Origin: Sinorhizobium chiapasense
GTDB lineage: Bacteria; Pseudomonadota; Alphaproteobacteria; Rhizobiales; Rhizobiaceae
DNA length: 64,000 bases
Direction of reading: 5' to 3'
Assembly: GCF_036488675.1 (NCBI RefSeq)
Contig: NZ_CP133149.1
Span: forward strand, 110,819 to 174,818
Under the pieces are notes generated by a model. That model searched no databases. It was not told the DNA's origin and saw only the letters and a list, made by a program, of their open reading frames with translations. A program made the position numbers and the translations under genes. Within the stretch, counting starts at the first letter, position 1; each line of letters opens with the position of its first letter. Shown here in pieces: positions 38,001 to 47,642 of the stretch.

Positions 38001-38307
38001 TTGCTTTCCCTCCGCGGCTCTTGCCCAAGGTCAAAAGCCGTGTCAGCCGTGAATAGGCGGCGCGATCGGTCGGATAGACGAGGATCGACATGCCATCCTG
38101 CAGATCGAGCCGGCAACCGACAACGAGCCGCAGGCCGGTGGCGCGCGACGCCTCCAGCGCCCGGACGATGCCGGCCAGGCTATTGCGGTCAACAACGCCG
38201 AGCGCCTCGATGCCCAAGAGCTTTGCGGTGGCGAACAATTCCTCTGCCGAGCTTGCGCCCCGGAGGAACGAGAAATGCGTGGTGACCTGGAGTTCGGCGT
38301 AGCGCAT
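35044..38307 (-). CDS. dnaE2: Error-prone DNA polymerase DnaE2 (ImuC)
   Basis: A 1087-aa C-family polymerase III alpha homologue of the DnaE2/ImuC type, used in SOS-induced translesion synthesis. PHP domain at the N-terminus ([20 protein letters not shown]), catalytic acids in [15 protein letters not shown], fingers and helix-hairpin-helix, then a C-terminal OB fold ([20 protein letters not shown]). Its ATG overlaps the imuB stop by one base, so translation is coupled. Third gene of the LexA-controlled imuA-imuB-dnaE2 cassette. The C-terminus after about 1035 is less conserved. Confidence 0.97.
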   Translation of the reverse strand: MRYAELQVTTHFSFLRGASSAEELFATAKLLGIEALGVVDRNSLAGIVRALEASRATGLRLVVGCRLDLQDGMSILVYPTDRAAYSRLTRLLTLGKSRGGKANCILHLDDVVLYSEGLIAVLVPDMPDDTCAVQLRKMAEIFGDRAYVSLCLRRRPNDELRLHELSNLAVKHRAKTVVTNDVLFHEPGRRQLQDVVTCIRTGTTIDDVGFERERHADRYLKPPEEMARLFPRYPEAHKRTMEIVERCTFSLEELVYQYPEEALIPGMTAQQSLEHYTWEGVKTRYPEGLPAHVEKTIRHELALIETMRYAPYFLTVFSIVRYARSQGILCQGRGSAANSAVCYVLGITSIDPDTNDLLFERFVSQERDEPPDIDVDFEHERREEVIQWIYKTYGHDKAALCSTVTRYRAKGAIRDVGKALGLPEDLIKTLSSGIWSWSETVGERQVREIGLNPDDRRLALTLKLAQQLMGAPRHLGQHPGGFVLTHDRLDDLVPIEPATMADRQVIEWDKDDIEALKMMKVDVLALGMLTCMAKSFALIGEHKHQDLDLATIPQEDPATYAMIRKADTLGTFQIESRAQMSMLPRMKPRTFYDLVIQVAIVRPGPIQGDMVHPYLRRREGKEPVEYPTPELEAVLHKTLGVPLFQESAMKVAMVCAGFTGGEADQLRKSMATFKFTGGVSKFKDKLVSGMIGNGYSPDFAEKTFSQLEGFGSYGFPESHAASFALIAYASNYVKCHFPDVFCVALLNSQPMGFYAPAQIVTDARKHGVEVRPICINRSRWDCTLEPIEGADRHAVRLGMRLVRGLASADAARIVVARADESFASVDDMWRRSGVPVASLVELAEADAFLPSLRLERRDALWAIKALRDEPLPLFTAAAERDARAIAEQQEPEVELRQMTDGHNVVEDYSHTGLTLRQHPLRFLRDDLFKRRIVTCAEAMTARDGQWLMAAGLVLVRQRPGSAKGVMFITIEDETGVANVVVWPKLFERSRRVVLGASMMAINGRIQREGEVVHLVAQQLFDLSADLSSLADRDGAFHPPSGRGDEFAHGSPGSPDSREKAPSGFRARDLFTPELHIDTLKIKSRIFQ

Positions 38308-39821
38308 CACGCAAACATCCCGTGCATGAACCACTTATGCGATCCTGTTTCCGCATCGACGCCGTCGCCGGCTCGGAAAATCCAGAAACGTTCGCCGGTA
38401 TCATCCTCGACCACGAAATAGTCGCGGACAGCGATCCATTCTGAGCTGCGTTTCCACCATTCGCCAAAGATCCGCTCCGGACCGTCGGCGCGCCTCACCC
38501 GCCGGCGCTTGCCGCGCCAGGTGAACGAGACCGGCGGATGATCCGGCAAAAGGGCAATCACTTCTATCGGTTCCGGACGCGCCAGAAGCCGCGGCGGCCT
38601 CGGCCAATGGAGCGGCCAGGTGGCGCCGTCCTCGTCGGCCGTCGGCGCGATCCGCTGGACACTGCGCTCAGGGACATCGCTTGCGACTGGCGCAACGCGA
38701 AAAATCCGCTGGCCGCCGCGATTGCCAAGCACATCGATAAGCGGAGTCACATCCGTCACCTGTTCTTCGATCAGGCATGACGCCGACTGTGTTTCGACAA
38801 GCGGCTCGGCGAGAGTGGCCGCCAGGCTGAGCTTCTCGATGCCGAAGCCGGGCTCGATCTTCTCGATCCGATCCCTGAACAGTTTCGCTAGCCAGGCGAT
38901 GTCGCGAACCGGCTTGGCGGTCCCGGCCCTCAATGCCTGGATGGTATTGTCGATCCGGTGGACGATGAGGTCGGCGCGCCGCACGCCAAGCCCGCGATTC
39001 TCGAGCTCCAGACAGAGCTGCCGCACCAGGCGGCTGACGTATTTCTCGACGGTCTCCTGTGCGCCGATCGGTTCGGCAAAGGACTTGTTCACCTCGACGA
39101 GGTCCGCCGGCCGGATCGGATCGATCGGCTCGGCGACGCGGCCGTACATCTGGTCGAGACGCCGCCCGACCTCCGGGCCGAAGCGGAGCGTCAGCGGCGC
39201 CCGTGGCGTGGCGGCGAGATCGCCGATGGTTGCGAAGCCGAGGGTGCGGAGGCTTGCAACGATCTCGGCCGACAAGCGCAACGACGACAGCGGCAGATGG
39301 TTCACGGCCTTGGCTGTCTCGCCGCGCGGAATGATAACCGTCTCGCGATCCGTGGTGCGGGCAAGCGCATGCGCGGCACCCCACGTATCGGCGATCGCGG
39401 CATCGGCAGCGAGACCTCGGCCGCGGAAGCGATTGATAAGACCCGAGAGCATAAGCTCCTCGCCACCTTGAAGGTGATCGGCGCCCTCGGTGTCCATGAC
39501 GATGCCATCAGGAGGATCCATGGCGACGACGGGGGAGTATTGCGACAAGGCCCAGAGCGTCAGCCGTTCTAGTGCTGCGAGGTCCGCCGCCGGATCGGCA
39601 TCGATCATAATGAGGCCCTGGAACAGCGCCTGCGCCTTGGCAGCCGGCATTCCGACACGAAGCCCGAGTTTGAGAGCTGCCCGATCGGTCGCCGCAATCC
39701 ATCGCTTTGAGCCGCTCCTGGCAATCACCACCAGCGGCGTTTCAACCGATAGCGACGGATCGGCCCGCCTGATCCGGTCGGTAGGCAGTGTCGGAAGAAA
39801 GACAGATACGACCCTGGCCAT
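38307..39821 (-). CDS. imuB: ImuB, Y-family polymerase-like mutasome subunit
   Basis: A 504-aa ImuB. Y-family polymerase fold ([19 protein letters not shown] start; helix-hairpin-helix near [13 protein letters not shown]) lacking the catalytic acidic residues; it serves as hub linking DnaE2, ImuA and the beta clamp. The C-terminal part ([22 protein letters not shown]) is typical. Overlaps the 3' end of imuA by 80 bp and the dnaE2 start by one base. Confidence 0.95.
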   Translation of the reverse strand: MARVVSVFLPTLPTDRIRRADPSLSVETPLVVIARSGSKRWIAATDRAALKLGLRVGMPAAKAQALFQGLIMIDADPAADLAALERLTLWALSQYSPVVAMDPPDGIVMDTEGADHLQGGEELMLSGLINRFRGRGLAADAAIADTWGAAHALARTTDRETVIIPRGETAKAVNHLPLSSLRLSAEIVASLRTLGFATIGDLAATPRAPLTLRFGPEVGRRLDQMYGRVAEPIDPIRPADLVEVNKSFAEPIGAQETVEKYVSRLVRQLCLELENRGLGVRRADLIVHRIDNTIQALRAGTAKPVRDIAWLAKLFRDRIEKIEPGFGIEKLSLAATLAEPLVETQSASCLIEEQVTDVTPLIDVLGNRGGQRIFRVAPVASDVPERSVQRIAPTADEDGATWPLHWPRPPRLLARPEPIEVIALLPDHPPVSFTWRGKRRRVRRADGPERIFGEWWKRSSEWIAVRDYFVVEDDTGERFWIFRAGDGVDAETGSHKWFMHGMFA

Positions 39822-40503
39822 CGCATGCTCCGATGATGAATTCGCCTCCCTCTCCTGCCCGGAGCCGCATCAGCTCCGCCAGCCACCGCGCCCGCCCGAC
39901 ACCCGGCACGGGAAGCGGCTCGGATGGCAGCACCGAGATCCGCCAGCGGGTTGCCGCGGCCGTCGGCATGCCGAAGTCTGATGCTTCCGTCTGCCGACGC
40001 CACCGGCGGATCACCAGGCCCAATGTTCCCGACTTTTCCGCCGCAAGCTGCAGACGGCGCGATGCCGTCATCGGCAGGCGCACCAGCTCGGCAACGACGG
40101 CGCCAAGGCCGCCATAACGCAAGGCCTCCTCGAAGCTTGCGAGCACCGTCTCTTCCTTGTCGCACTCGACGAAGGTGACGCGATCAGGATGAAGCCCGAC
40201 CTGGGCAAGGGCGGGAAAGAACAGATCAAATCGGGTCAGGCACCAGACGACCTTGCCGGTGGTACGGGCAGCGATGCCGCCGATGAAGAGTGCCGCGGCC
40301 GCCCCGTCGATGGCGCCGTTTCCACCACCGGCCACTTCGTGCAGCGCGCCATAGGCGAGGCCACCTCCCGGCAGCTGCGCGTCTATCTCGCTGACCCCGA
40401 ACGGTAGAACGCTGCGATTGCGTGAGCCTGCCCCTTCCAGGCTGGCGATTTTCTCGCGCAACTCGTCGAGTACGGGGTTTGAAATGGCGGCGGCTGCGGT
40501 CAT
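39742..40503 (-). CDS. imuA: ImuA, RecA-like mutasome subunit
   Basis: A 253-aa ImuA. RecA-superfamily core with IDAQLPGGGLAYGALHEVAG and FIGGIAARTTGKVVWCL, then LVIRRWRR and the C-terminal SEPLPVPGVGRARWLAEL. First gene of the SOS cassette; its ATG lies 46 bp from the LexA box. Partner of ImuB and DnaE2 in damage-induced mutagenesis. Confidence 0.94.
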   Translation of the reverse strand: MTAAAAISNPVLDELREKIASLEGAGSRNRSVLPFGVSEIDAQLPGGGLAYGALHEVAGGGNGAIDGAAAALFIGGIAARTTGKVVWCLTRFDLFFPALAQVGLHPDRVTFVECDKEETVLASFEEALRYGGLGAVVAELVRLPMTASRRLQLAAEKSGTLGLVIRRWRRQTEASDFGMPTAAATRWRISVLPSEPLPVPGVGRARWLAELMRLRAGEGGEFIIGACDGQGRICLSSDTAYRPDQAGRSVAIG

Positions 40504-40549
40504 GATCTCCTTTACGGCAACCCGTTTTCGGCTTGAGAAGTAGAATTAT

Positions 40550-40564
40550 GTTCTGTATTTGTTC
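40550..40564. promoter_or_regulatory. LexA (SOS) box
   Basis: GTTC TGTATTT GTTC (GTTC-N7-GTTC), the exact alphaproteobacterial LexA operator. It lies 46 bp upstream of imuA and 113 bp before a small gene that precedes dinB on the other strand, so it may control both directions. Confidence 0.92.
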
Positions 40565-40677
40565 TCAAAGCGCAAATGAGTCAATGCGCATATGGCGCGG
40601 GAAAGTTGAGGGAGAGTCCCGAACGGAGAATTCCGTGAGTGGATTCAATTCGATGGCACGAATGGGAATTTTTTCGC

Positions 40678-40938
40678 ATGGCGCGACCGGAGCCTGTGAG
40701 CGATTTGGATCGAAAACTGAAGGATCACCGTGAGCCGAACATCGAATTCATCTGTCACCGATGTGACCGCCACTCCAAGCTTGAGCGTAAGCTCCTGGTG
40801 AAAGCGTTTGGCGCCGGTGCGAGCTTGGCGGCGATCCGCCGTCGCATGGCAACGGGCTGCGAGCGCATGCAGACGCCGGAGGGTGACAAATGCGGCGCGC
40901 ACTTCCCATGTTTGGCTGAGGGACCTGATGGAAGCTAG
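40678..40938 (+). CDS. Small Cys-containing protein upstream of dinB
   Basis: An 86-aa basic protein with a CHRCDRHSKLERK motif and further Cys residues (GCERMQTPEGDKCGAHFPC), suggesting a small zinc-ribbon. The start at 40678 (MARPEPVSD) is chosen over 40639 by composition; no strong ribosome site. It ends 3 bp before dinB, so the two are cotranscribed. Family not named; possibly a conserved rhizobial companion of plasmid dinB. Confidence 0.6.
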   Translation: MARPEPVSDLDRKLKDHREPNIEFICHRCDRHSKLERKLLVKAFGAGASLAAIRRRMATGCERMQTPEGDKCGAHFPCLAEGPDGS

Positions 40939-40941
40939 GCC

Positions 40942-42033
40942 ATGACAAACGACGAAGGCAGCAAGCGGCCGCGCAAGATCGTTCACATCGACATGGATGC
41001 CTTTTATGCATCAGTCGAGCAGCGCGACAATCCAGAGCTGCGGGGCCTGCCGGTTGCCGTCGGCTATCCTGCGGCCCGCGGCGTGGTGGCGGCCGCCAGC
41101 TACGAGGCACGCAAGTTCGGCGTTCATTCGGCGATGCCCTCGGTGACCGCGAAGCGCAAATGCCCCGACCTCATCTTCGTCAGGCCGCGCTTTGACGTCT
41201 ACAAAGCCGTCTCGTTGCAGATCCGCGCGATCTTCGCCGAATACACGCCGATGATCGAGCCACTCTCGCTCGACGAGGCCTACCTCGATGTCACCGAAAA
41301 CCTGAAGGGCATGGAGATCGCCACCGAGATCGCCGCGGCGATCCGGGCGAAGATCAAGCAGGTCACCGGTCTCAATGCGTCGGCCGGGATTTCGTACAAC
41401 AAGTTCCTCGCCAAGATGGCATCCGACCTGAACAAGCCCAATGGTCAGGCTGTCATCACGCCGAAGAACGGGCCGGCCTTCGTCGAGGCCCTCCCCGTCA
41501 AAAAATTCCATGGGGTAGGCCCCGCAACGGCCGAAAAGATGCATAGGCTCGGGATCGAAAAGGGCGCAGACCTCAAGGAGAAGACGCTCGAGTTCCTGGT
41601 CGAACATTTCGGGAAGTCGGGACCATATTTCTATGGGATCGCCCGCGGCGTCGACAATCGCCAGGTCAAGCCGGACCGGGTGCGGAAATCCGTTGGCGCG
41701 GAAGACACGTTCTCCGAGGACATTCACTCCTTCGAACCGGCTCGCGAAGGCCTTCAGCCGCTGATCGAGAAAGTCTGGGGTTACTGCGAGGCCAATGAGA
41801 TCGGCGCCAAGACCGTCACGCTCAAGGTAAAGTATGCCGACTTCAGCCAGATCACGCGAAGCAAGACGGTCACGGCACCTCTGCCGGCGATTACCGACCT
41901 CGAGGAGGTGGTCGGCCTGCTTCTCGGGCCGATCTTTCCGCCGCGTAGGGGAATCCGCCTGCTCGGCGTGACGCTGTCATCATTGGAACGGCGGACCTCT
42001 GGGGTGGCGCCGCAGTTGCGGCTGGCGCTTTAG
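40942..42033 (+). CDS. dinB: DNA polymerase IV (DinB)
   Basis: A 363-aa Y-family translesion polymerase. Catalytic Asp17 (HIDMDAFYAS) and Asp111/Glu112 (SLDEAYLD) are present. Palm, fingers, thumb (VKKFHGVGPATAEKMHRLGI) and little finger domains follow in order. It ends without a recognisable QL-type clamp motif. Divergent from imuA; probably SOS-induced through the shared LexA box. Many rhizobial plasmids carry an extra dinB. Confidence 0.96.
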   Translation: MTNDEGSKRPRKIVHIDMDAFYASVEQRDNPELRGLPVAVGYPAARGVVAAASYEARKFGVHSAMPSVTAKRKCPDLIFVRPRFDVYKAVSLQIRAIFAEYTPMIEPLSLDEAYLDVTENLKGMEIATEIAAAIRAKIKQVTGLNASAGISYNKFLAKMASDLNKPNGQAVITPKNGPAFVEALPVKKFHGVGPATAEKMHRLGIEKGADLKEKTLEFLVEHFGKSGPYFYGIARGVDNRQVKPDRVRKSVGAEDTFSEDIHSFEPAREGLQPLIEKVWGYCEANEIGAKTVTLKVKYADFSQITRSKTVTAPLPAITDLEEVVGLLLGPIFPPRRGIRLLGVTLSSLERRTSGVAPQLRLAL

Positions 42034-42287
42034 ACCGCAAGCGTTGTCTGGACAGGATCGATCGAATGGCGCTTGACACGGAATGTCCCTGCCGGCAGCG
42101 GGCGAAGGATTTCGCCCTGGGGTACAAGCCCATCGAGCCACGCCAGGCGGTCATCTCGTGTCAGCACCGCCATCTGCCGGTGGTGAAACGGCGCGAGATC
42201 GGCATTCGCCTCGACTGTCAGGATGGCGTAGGCCTCCGGCCAGTCCTCGAGATCCGAAATCCATTGTTCCAGTGACGGTCCTGCCAT
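42030..42287 (-). pseudogene. SOS response-associated peptidase (SRAP/YedK) C-terminal fragment
   Basis: An 85-aa remnant: YAILTVEANADLAPFHHRQM, then MAVLTRDDRLAWLDGL and LRPLPAGTFRV match the C-terminal half of SRAP/HMCES proteins, which crosslink abasic sites. The catalytic Cys2 half is absent. Convergent with dinB and overlapping its stop by 4 bp. Once part of a larger DNA-repair cluster. Confidence 0.7.
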
Positions 42288-42988
42288 TCATCCTACCGGT
42301 GGTTGTTGATGGTGCAGACCACTTTAATGGGAGTGGTTGTGTTCTTGGAACCCTCAAAACATCTTGGGTGGTATCAATATGGCGCATCGCTGACGCGACC
42401 CCGCTCTATGCCTTCGGCACGAAGACCGCAAAAAAGCGTTCTTCGCCCAGTAGGGTAACGATCGGCTGCGCAAGAGCCGCCTCGCGGCCTTCACGTCATG
42501 ACTGCATCAAATTGCTATGAAAGCCGTTTACAGCTTGCGGTGAAATCAGCATATTGCCAACCGGCAACGACAATCGAGAGTTGGTCGTGGCAAGTCGCTA
42601 GCCCTTCTTGTCATGCACCACGGGGCCGTCCTGATCTACGAGCCAGGGCGGCCCTTCTCGTATCTGAAATGGCGGCCGCCAGGCGGCCGGCTCTGCCTTC
42701 CTGAAGGAGGGAAAGAGGGCGCTGCCCTCTCTCCCTCACAAGGGAAAAAACGGTCTCCCCGTCCTTCCTCCCCTCGCCTCCGGCTCGCTCCGTGCAGGAG
42801 CGACGCAATCCGCATGCGCGGATTTTGCGTCGCCCCTTCGGCTTTGGCCTCGGGCGGGCGAACCCCCTCCGTTTTGTTCCCTTGCCTCCCTCTCTCCCGC
42901 TGCTCCGCGCGAGCTCGGGGAGCAGGAGCGGGGCTCCTGCCCCTCGGGCAAGAGCTAGACCGCTTCGCGGAAAGGAAAGGGCTAGAAA
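42288..42988. other. Intergenic region with plasmid repeat copy 1
   Basis: No gene. The left 400 bases show no recognisable signal. The right part (about 42700-42985) is a GC-rich non-coding repeat shared with 55525-55795; both copies end just before a gene start. Open frames across it are compositional artefacts. Confidence 0.6.
42700..42985 (+). repeat. Plasmid leader repeat, copy 1
   Basis: About 285 bp matching 55525-55795: shared blocks include GGTCTCCCCGTCCTTCCTCC, GGATTTTGCGTCGCCCCTTC and TGCTCCGCGCGAGCTCGGGG. It contains several GC hairpins (GAGCAGGAGCGGGGCTCCTG). Lies directly upstream of the DUF3846-like gene. Confidence 0.75.
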
Positions 42989-43444
42989 ATGGTAAGAGCA
43001 AACACCGCTTATGTGCTGGACCCGGAAACCACGATCTTTAAGCCGGTAGAGCTTCAGGTCGATCTGGGCATCCGGCCGCTTTACGCGATTATCGGCTGCC
43101 GCCTGCTGGAGGTCGTGCGGTTCGATGAGCGGCACACGCTTTTCGTCGACGAAGAAGGTCTGCAGGACGGGTTGACCGCCTTCACGATCTTTGAAGGCTT
43201 CCCGCAGCCGATCGCGGGCAAGATCGTGCTTGTCGGAGGCGACGGCAGCACACCTTATACGTCCCCCCTCATCAGCCTTGAGGATGCAGCGAAGCATTTC
43301 AAATGCTGCCGTCCGGTCCTGGACCCGGTTTTCGCAAAGGCAGACGAGATTTCGCCGGGCGGTATCATCATCGCCGGTGCGCTCGCAGGGTTGCAATGCC
43401 GCATCGAGCGCCGCGCCCCTACCCTTGTCGAGGGAGAGGCATGA
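42989..43444 (+). CDS. DUF3846-like plasmid protein
   Basis: A 151-aa protein resembling DUF3846: PLYAIIGCRLLEVVRFDERH, LFVDEEGLQDGL, IAGKIVLVGGDG. DUF3846 proteins occur on plasmids and phages; function unknown. AAAGGAAAGG precedes the start. Its stop overlaps the next start (ATGA), so translation is coupled. Confidence 0.7.
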   Translation: MVRANTAYVLDPETTIFKPVELQVDLGIRPLYAIIGCRLLEVVRFDERHTLFVDEEGLQDGLTAFTIFEGFPQPIAGKIVLVGGDGSTPYTSPLISLEDAAKHFKCCRPVLDPVFAKADEISPGGIIIAGALAGLQCRIERRAPTLVEGEA

Positions 43445-44442
43445 TGAAAATCGCGGCCATCGAAAACAACATCCTCGCCATCGTCGCAGGAACCTTCGCC
43501 GCAACCATTGCGGCGGAGGACATCGAGCCGCAGTTTCATGCGCTCACCCACTTTCCCGACCGGCGCGCAAGGTCAGAGCTTGCAGACCTGGCCGAGCGGC
43601 TGAATCAGTTTGGCGCCTATGTCGTGGAGCTTTGGAACAAGGCTTGCGAGCCGATTCCGGAGGCTGAAATCGAAGCCTTCGCCCGCCGCCACGTCGATCT
43701 GACGCGGCGCTATTGGGCGGCGGAAGGCCGCTGCATGAATTGGTTTATCACCGGCCCTGCCCGCTTCCCTGTCGCCCGCAATGAAAGGCGTATGAAGATA
43801 TCCGACGCCCGCCGCGCCGATCTGAAGGCGCAGGAAGCGACGGCCCGAAAGGCAGCGAAGCGGAAGGCGTTCCCGCACGGCACAGACGATGAGCCGATCC
43901 GTTCCGGCGATCCGGCCGCCTTGCAGCGGATCATGACGCGCATCGAGGAGACCGCTCTTTCCATCGACCGGATGAAGGCCGCGAACGCGATCATCCGGCG
44001 CATGGAGAAAGACCTTGTGACGGAAGAGGACATGATTGCTGCTGTCGCGGCGAACACCGGCCTTTCTCCCGAAGCCGCAGCCAGAGGCATCAAACTAGCG
44101 CCGTGGCAGTCCCGACGCGGGTTCAGCACGACCAACAGCCGCGCCGAGCTCCGCCGCCTGCAGCGGCGCCTTGCGGCGCTTGCAAGGATGAAGGAGCGCG
44201 GCACCCAAACCGAAGAGGTCGAGACGAGCGCCGGAGCCGTCGAGATGAAGGAGAACGCCGAGATCGCGCGTATCCAATTGATCTTTCCCGACAAGCCCGA
44301 CGATCCGACGCGGCGCGTGTTGAAGGCCAATGGCTTCCGCTGGTCACCGTCGCAGGGCGCGTGGCAACGGCACCTGAACGAGGCCGGACGCTACGCCGCG
44401 CAGCGCGTGCTGAAGACGATCAGCGCGGCCAGCGCGGCCTGA
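43441..44442 (+). CDS. Plasmid accessory protein of unknown function
   Basis: A 333-aa basic, largely helical protein. The C-terminal 45 residues (IQLIFPDKPDDPTRRVLKAN, GFRWSPSQGAWQRHLNEAGR, YAAQRVL) form a small domain also seen at the ends of plasmid antirestriction and DNA-processing proteins. The middle (about 95-210) is Arg/Lys-rich and may bind DNA. Starts within the stop of the DUF3846-like gene. No enzyme motif seen. Confidence 0.65.
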   Translation: MMKIAAIENNILAIVAGTFAATIAAEDIEPQFHALTHFPDRRARSELADLAERLNQFGAYVVELWNKACEPIPEAEIEAFARRHVDLTRRYWAAEGRCMNWFITGPARFPVARNERRMKISDARRADLKAQEATARKAAKRKAFPHGTDDEPIRSGDPAALQRIMTRIEETALSIDRMKAANAIIRRMEKDLVTEEDMIAAVAANTGLSPEAAARGIKLAPWQSRRGFSTTNSRAELRRLQRRLAALARMKERGTQTEEVETSAGAVEMKENAEIARIQLIFPDKPDDPTRRVLKANGFRWSPSQGAWQRHLNEAGRYAAQRVLKTISAASAA

Positions 44443-44476
44443 TCACTCGCCCAAACCCAAGAAAAGGACAATTCCG

Positions 44477-44923
44477 ATGGTCGACACGATCTATTCCGCG
44501 ATGGAGTTTTACGGCAAGGGCGACCCCTTTTTTGGAGGCACTGCCGCCGACTGGGCGCTCTACAAGACCGAGGACGGTGCGCTCGCTTTCATGGGAGCCG
44601 CCGAGGCGCAGCGATGCAAGTTGGTTATGGCTTACTTCCCGACTGCTGCCGAGGCAGAGAAGGCCGGAACCGCAGCGAGCACCCGGAAGGGCTCGATTTC
44701 TGCCGTTCCCATCAAACCCCGGCTCGAAGTCCCGACCGCACAGATTTCGTGGATTGTTGGCAACAAGCATGTCGGCGAGGAGGACCGCGAGCTCGCCGAG
44801 GACTTCGCCGACCGGGCGAAAAGGGCGGGCGCCGCCGACGCGGATTTGATCGCGCAAATCGTCGCCTACGCGCTTGCCTGCCATCGCGCAAATCAGGCGT
44901 TGGTCGCGCATTTCCGGCTTTAG
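44477..44923 (+). CDS. Hypothetical plasmid protein
   Basis: A 148-aa acidic protein (MVDTIYSAMEFYGKGDPFFG; LVMAYFPTAAEAEKAGTAAS; ELAEDFADRAKRAGAADADL). AAAGGACAA lies about eight bases upstream of the ATG. No family recognised. Probably in one operon with the two genes upstream. Confidence 0.6.
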   Translation: MVDTIYSAMEFYGKGDPFFGGTAADWALYKTEDGALAFMGAAEAQRCKLVMAYFPTAAEAEKAGTAASTRKGSISAVPIKPRLEVPTAQISWIVGNKHVGEEDRELAEDFADRAKRAGAADADLIAQIVAYALACHRANQALVAHFRL

Positions 44924-45012
44924 AAAACGTGTGGACGCTATTAAGACTGCAACCAAAGATTGGCGGCGCTATTCGACGGCGCGGCCCGCAGCATCAGCTA
45001 CAGGAGCGGAAG

Positions 45013-45317
45013 TTGAGCCGATACACTGTGCAGATCACGAACGGGACGACAACGGACGAGGAAGGGACGATCGGCTACGATCGGCCGTTGCGGACCTTCT
45101 TTCTACAGGCGTTTCCAGACCCGGAACCGACGAATGCGCTCTTTGGCTGGGCGCGTTCATTGAGGAATACCCGACTTTGGAATCCATCATCGAGGCCGCC
45201 CGGGCGCGAGGCTACGAGGTCCGTGGCCTGACGAAGGAAATGATGCTGGCGATGCTCAAGGAAGCGGGACCGCCGCACCCGCCGAGCCTTGGTGAACGAC
45301 TCGGCATAGTGCGGTAA
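45013..45317 (+). pseudogene. Small plasmid protein with a one-base frameshift
   Basis: A TTG start with CAGGAGCGGAAG upstream gives LSRYTVQITNGTTTDEEGTI and RPLRTFFLQAFPD; near 45120-45130 (CCAGACCCGGAACC) the frame shifts and continues as GTDECALWLGAFIEEYPTLE, then YEVRGLTKEMMLAMLK. The two halves read as one protein of about 100 aa. Function unknown. Indel error or real break. Confidence 0.55.
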
Positions 45318-46067
45318 AACGTAGAGATCAGTTTCGAGGGCGGAAGCAGCAGCGCCGAGCCAGCGGCGCGTTCGGGGAGGATGGGCCACCCCGACCGAGG
45401 CGACGGCCTCGCCCTCGAACCGGAGGTGCTGCATGTGGTTCCTACCACTTAGCATCACCCTAGACGTGAAAAGGACCCGGACCACCTGGCAAGTGCGGAT
45501 CCGAGTCCAATTCTGGCTCTAGGAAACGGGGGCGGGCCGCACGGCTCGTCCCCACTCCGGAACTCAATATAGCGATTTTCGCCCCAACTTCAAAGCGCCC
45601 CGGCCGTTCCAACCCCGCATCGAGCGGGCCAGGAACGGAACGAGGGGCGCCCCTTTCGCCCCTCCCCTCGTGCTCCCCTCCCCATCCACGGCGGCCGCCC
45701 CGCTCGGGCCGGACGGCTCACTTCGCCTTGTTGTCGTTGTCGGCCATTGAAAACTGGAGCCCTGCCCTGCCCTGCCCCGCTGCAGCAAGACCGCGACCGA
45801 GATCCGGCCTGACGGCCGGATGGCAACTTGCCGATTGACGACGAAGGCGGCGGCCGGAGCTACGAAGGCCGCGCTTGTCGGCATCTCCTTAGTGGCTGTT
45901 CGCAATCTAATGCTGCGCACGATACGCGCCACGCCCAGCCTTGGCCTGCAACCCTAAAGGTTCTCCTCTCCGCTTCGCTCCGTTGCGACCGCTTCGCGGT
46001 GCACTCGGCGGTGCCTGCCGTATTCGAGCTTCGCGATTACGCACTACCACTAACGAGGATCCACCTC
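45318..46067. other. GC-rich non-coding stretch
   Basis: No convincing gene. A short minus-strand tail at 45717-45752 encodes MADNDNKAK before a stop, resembling the ADNDNKPK end of the small ORF at 46068-46258, so remnants of related small proteins may lie here. The stretch 45635-45690 is a C-rich leader-like sequence similar in style to 57840-57895. Confidence 0.4.
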
Positions 46068-46258
46068 ATGAAAACGCCTTCTGCCAGAAAACCGGCCGCC
46101 GCCTTCGCCTCTACCTCAATCGGCAAGTCGCCAACCTGTCCCATAAGGGCCAGTTGAAGATCTCGGTCGCGGTCTCCCTTCCGCTCATCGCCAAGGTCGA
46201 GGTCAGCTACCAGTGCGATTTCAACGCCAAAGCCGACAACGACAACAAGCCGAAGTGA
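46068..46258 (+). pseudogene. Possible small plasmid protein, frameshifted
   Basis: ATG at 46068 with ACGAGGAT upstream gives MKTPSARKPAAAFASTSIGK; a shift near 46135 brings in SHKGQLKISVAVSLPLIAKV and a DNDNKPK end. The joined product would be about 63 aa. Weak call based on ribosome site and composition. Confidence 0.3.
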
Positions 46259-46374
46259 GGGGCTGCGCCCTGTCTGGCAGGGCGCGGCTTTCCGCTGTGG
46301 CCCGCGTGCCGCCGCATATCTCCTCCGGAGATATTGCGTCCTCATGCTTGAAATCACAGATTGAATGGGTGAGC

Positions 46375-46671
46375 ATGGGACATCAACCACCAAGGGAAAA
46401 CTTCGTGACAACCCAAGAGGCGCAGAGGATGACAACATTTTCCGAGTTGCCCGCGATGGCGAGCAACTCGGTTCAGCAGGCTCAGGAGGACATGGCGCTG
46501 ATCGCCCGGGGCGAGGAAGCCGACCTCCCGTGGCGCCGGCTTCGCGTTCTCCTTGATCACGGCCTGGTCGAGATCAACACGCCTGTCATCCTGGGTGGAC
46601 CGCTTGCAGGAAGTCGAACATCCATCTCGTGGACGGACGAGGGCATGCGGTTCATGGGACAGGTCAGCTAA
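46375..46671 (+). CDS. Hypothetical plasmid protein
   Basis: A 98-aa protein (MGHQPPRENFVTTQEAQRMT; LPWRRLRVLLDHGLVEINTP; TSISWTDEGMRFMGQVS). Shows a helix-strand pattern that could be a small winged-helix, but no family is recognised. Followed 16 bp later by another small gene. Confidence 0.5.
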   Translation: MGHQPPRENFVTTQEAQRMTTFSELPAMASNSVQQAQEDMALIARGEEADLPWRRLRVLLDHGLVEINTPVILGGPLAGSRTSISWTDEGMRFMGQVS

Positions 46672-46687
46672 GGCACGAGGATTGAGC

Positions 46688-46885
46688 ATGTCGCGAACAG
46701 AAACGTCGGCACCATACAGGATCGTTTCATCCAATGTGCTGTTATCCCGAGAAGACTCGGAATTGATCGCCAATACCGGCGTTGACGCCATCGCCGCCGT
46801 GCGGGACAGGCTTCAAGTAGAATTCGACCGCCCGGTAAAGATCGAGGTCAATGAGGTTTTTGACGCCGACGCCCATAGCCTTTAG
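46688..46885 (+). CDS. Small hypothetical plasmid protein
   Basis: A 65-aa acidic protein (MSRTETSAPYRIVSSNVLLS; GVDAIAAVRDRLQVEFDRPV). CACGAGGATTG precedes the ATG. No family recognised. Confidence 0.5.
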   Translation: MSRTETSAPYRIVSSNVLLSREDSELIANTGVDAIAAVRDRLQVEFDRPVKIEVNEVFDADAHSL

Positions 46886-47642
46886 GGCTGGCGGCCGCGT
46901 TTTCCAGCCGCGCCGGCCCCGGTGGGCCGGCATAGCGGCCGGAACGACCGCCAAGAAGCGGAGCAGGCGGAGGAAACCCGCGCCCTCAATTGCGCCGTAG
47001 GGTTTCCGGAGACAACCTCCTGCGGCTGCCCTTTTAGCCGGTCAAGCGGCGCGAACTGGCTTCGGCCGCGCCCGGCGTTCGCCTGGTATGCTCATTGTCG
47101 CATTAGTGAGGAAGGACGCTCTGCCCCTCCTTCCTCGCGAAACCCTGGTTTCGACCCGATGCGGAAGTTCCCCCGCCGAGGCCGAGGGGGAAATCATGAC
47201 CCATTCAAGTCATTGCCGATCGCATGACGAAATGTCTTGATCGCACCACCAAGCGGACTTCAGCTAGGTGTCATCAACGAGCCGGGGTGCTATTTCCGTT
47301 CGACATTGGGAACGATGCGCTGCTAGGCGCCCGTCCTGACCCTTCTCTGCGCTTCCTATTGAGGCGCCGCTACGGCAGACCGCAAAACGCGCGTCCCGGA
47401 CAGCAGGAAGGCCCACGGTGCCGCGACCACTTGGCGATGGCCGTTCGTAACAGTAACGTACTTCCGGGCCTACGGAAGATGGCCGACACTTCCGTCATTG
47501 CAGACAGCGACGAGCGGGTCGCATACGAGCAGCGCGAAGTGCGCCGTGGTGCGAGCTCTCTCAAGTCGCATTCAGACTGACAGGTCCGAGCGCGTCGATA
47601 GACGCACAGCAGCTTGAGGTCATGCAGTAAAGGAGGAAACCT
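46886..47642. other. Intergenic region with plasmid repeat B (intact copy)
   Basis: The stretch 46890-47110 is a non-coding repeat whose second copy, at 53783-53901 plus 55444-55530, is split by the IS110 element. The remainder (47110-47640) shows no convincing gene; an open frame at 47224-47580 has Arg-rich composition typical of a chance ORF. Confidence 0.55.
46890..47110 (+). repeat. Plasmid repeat B, uninterrupted copy
   Basis: Blocks shared with the split copy: CGTTTTCCAGCCGCGCCGGC, GCGCCGTAGGGTTT, ACCTCCTGCGGCTGCCCTTT, CGAACTGGCTTCGGC, CCTGGTATGCTCATTG. It shows the pre-insertion sequence GGAGACAACCTCC. Confidence 0.7.

Noticed and set aside
42700..42985. Several open frames inside the leader repeats (about 70-300 aa)
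   Set aside because: All six frames are open because of GC bias; the two repeat copies are not conserved as protein, including indels that break any frame.
47224..47580. A 118-aa plus-strand frame before the sulfatase
   Set aside because: Arg-rich, no ribosome site and no family; treated as chance.
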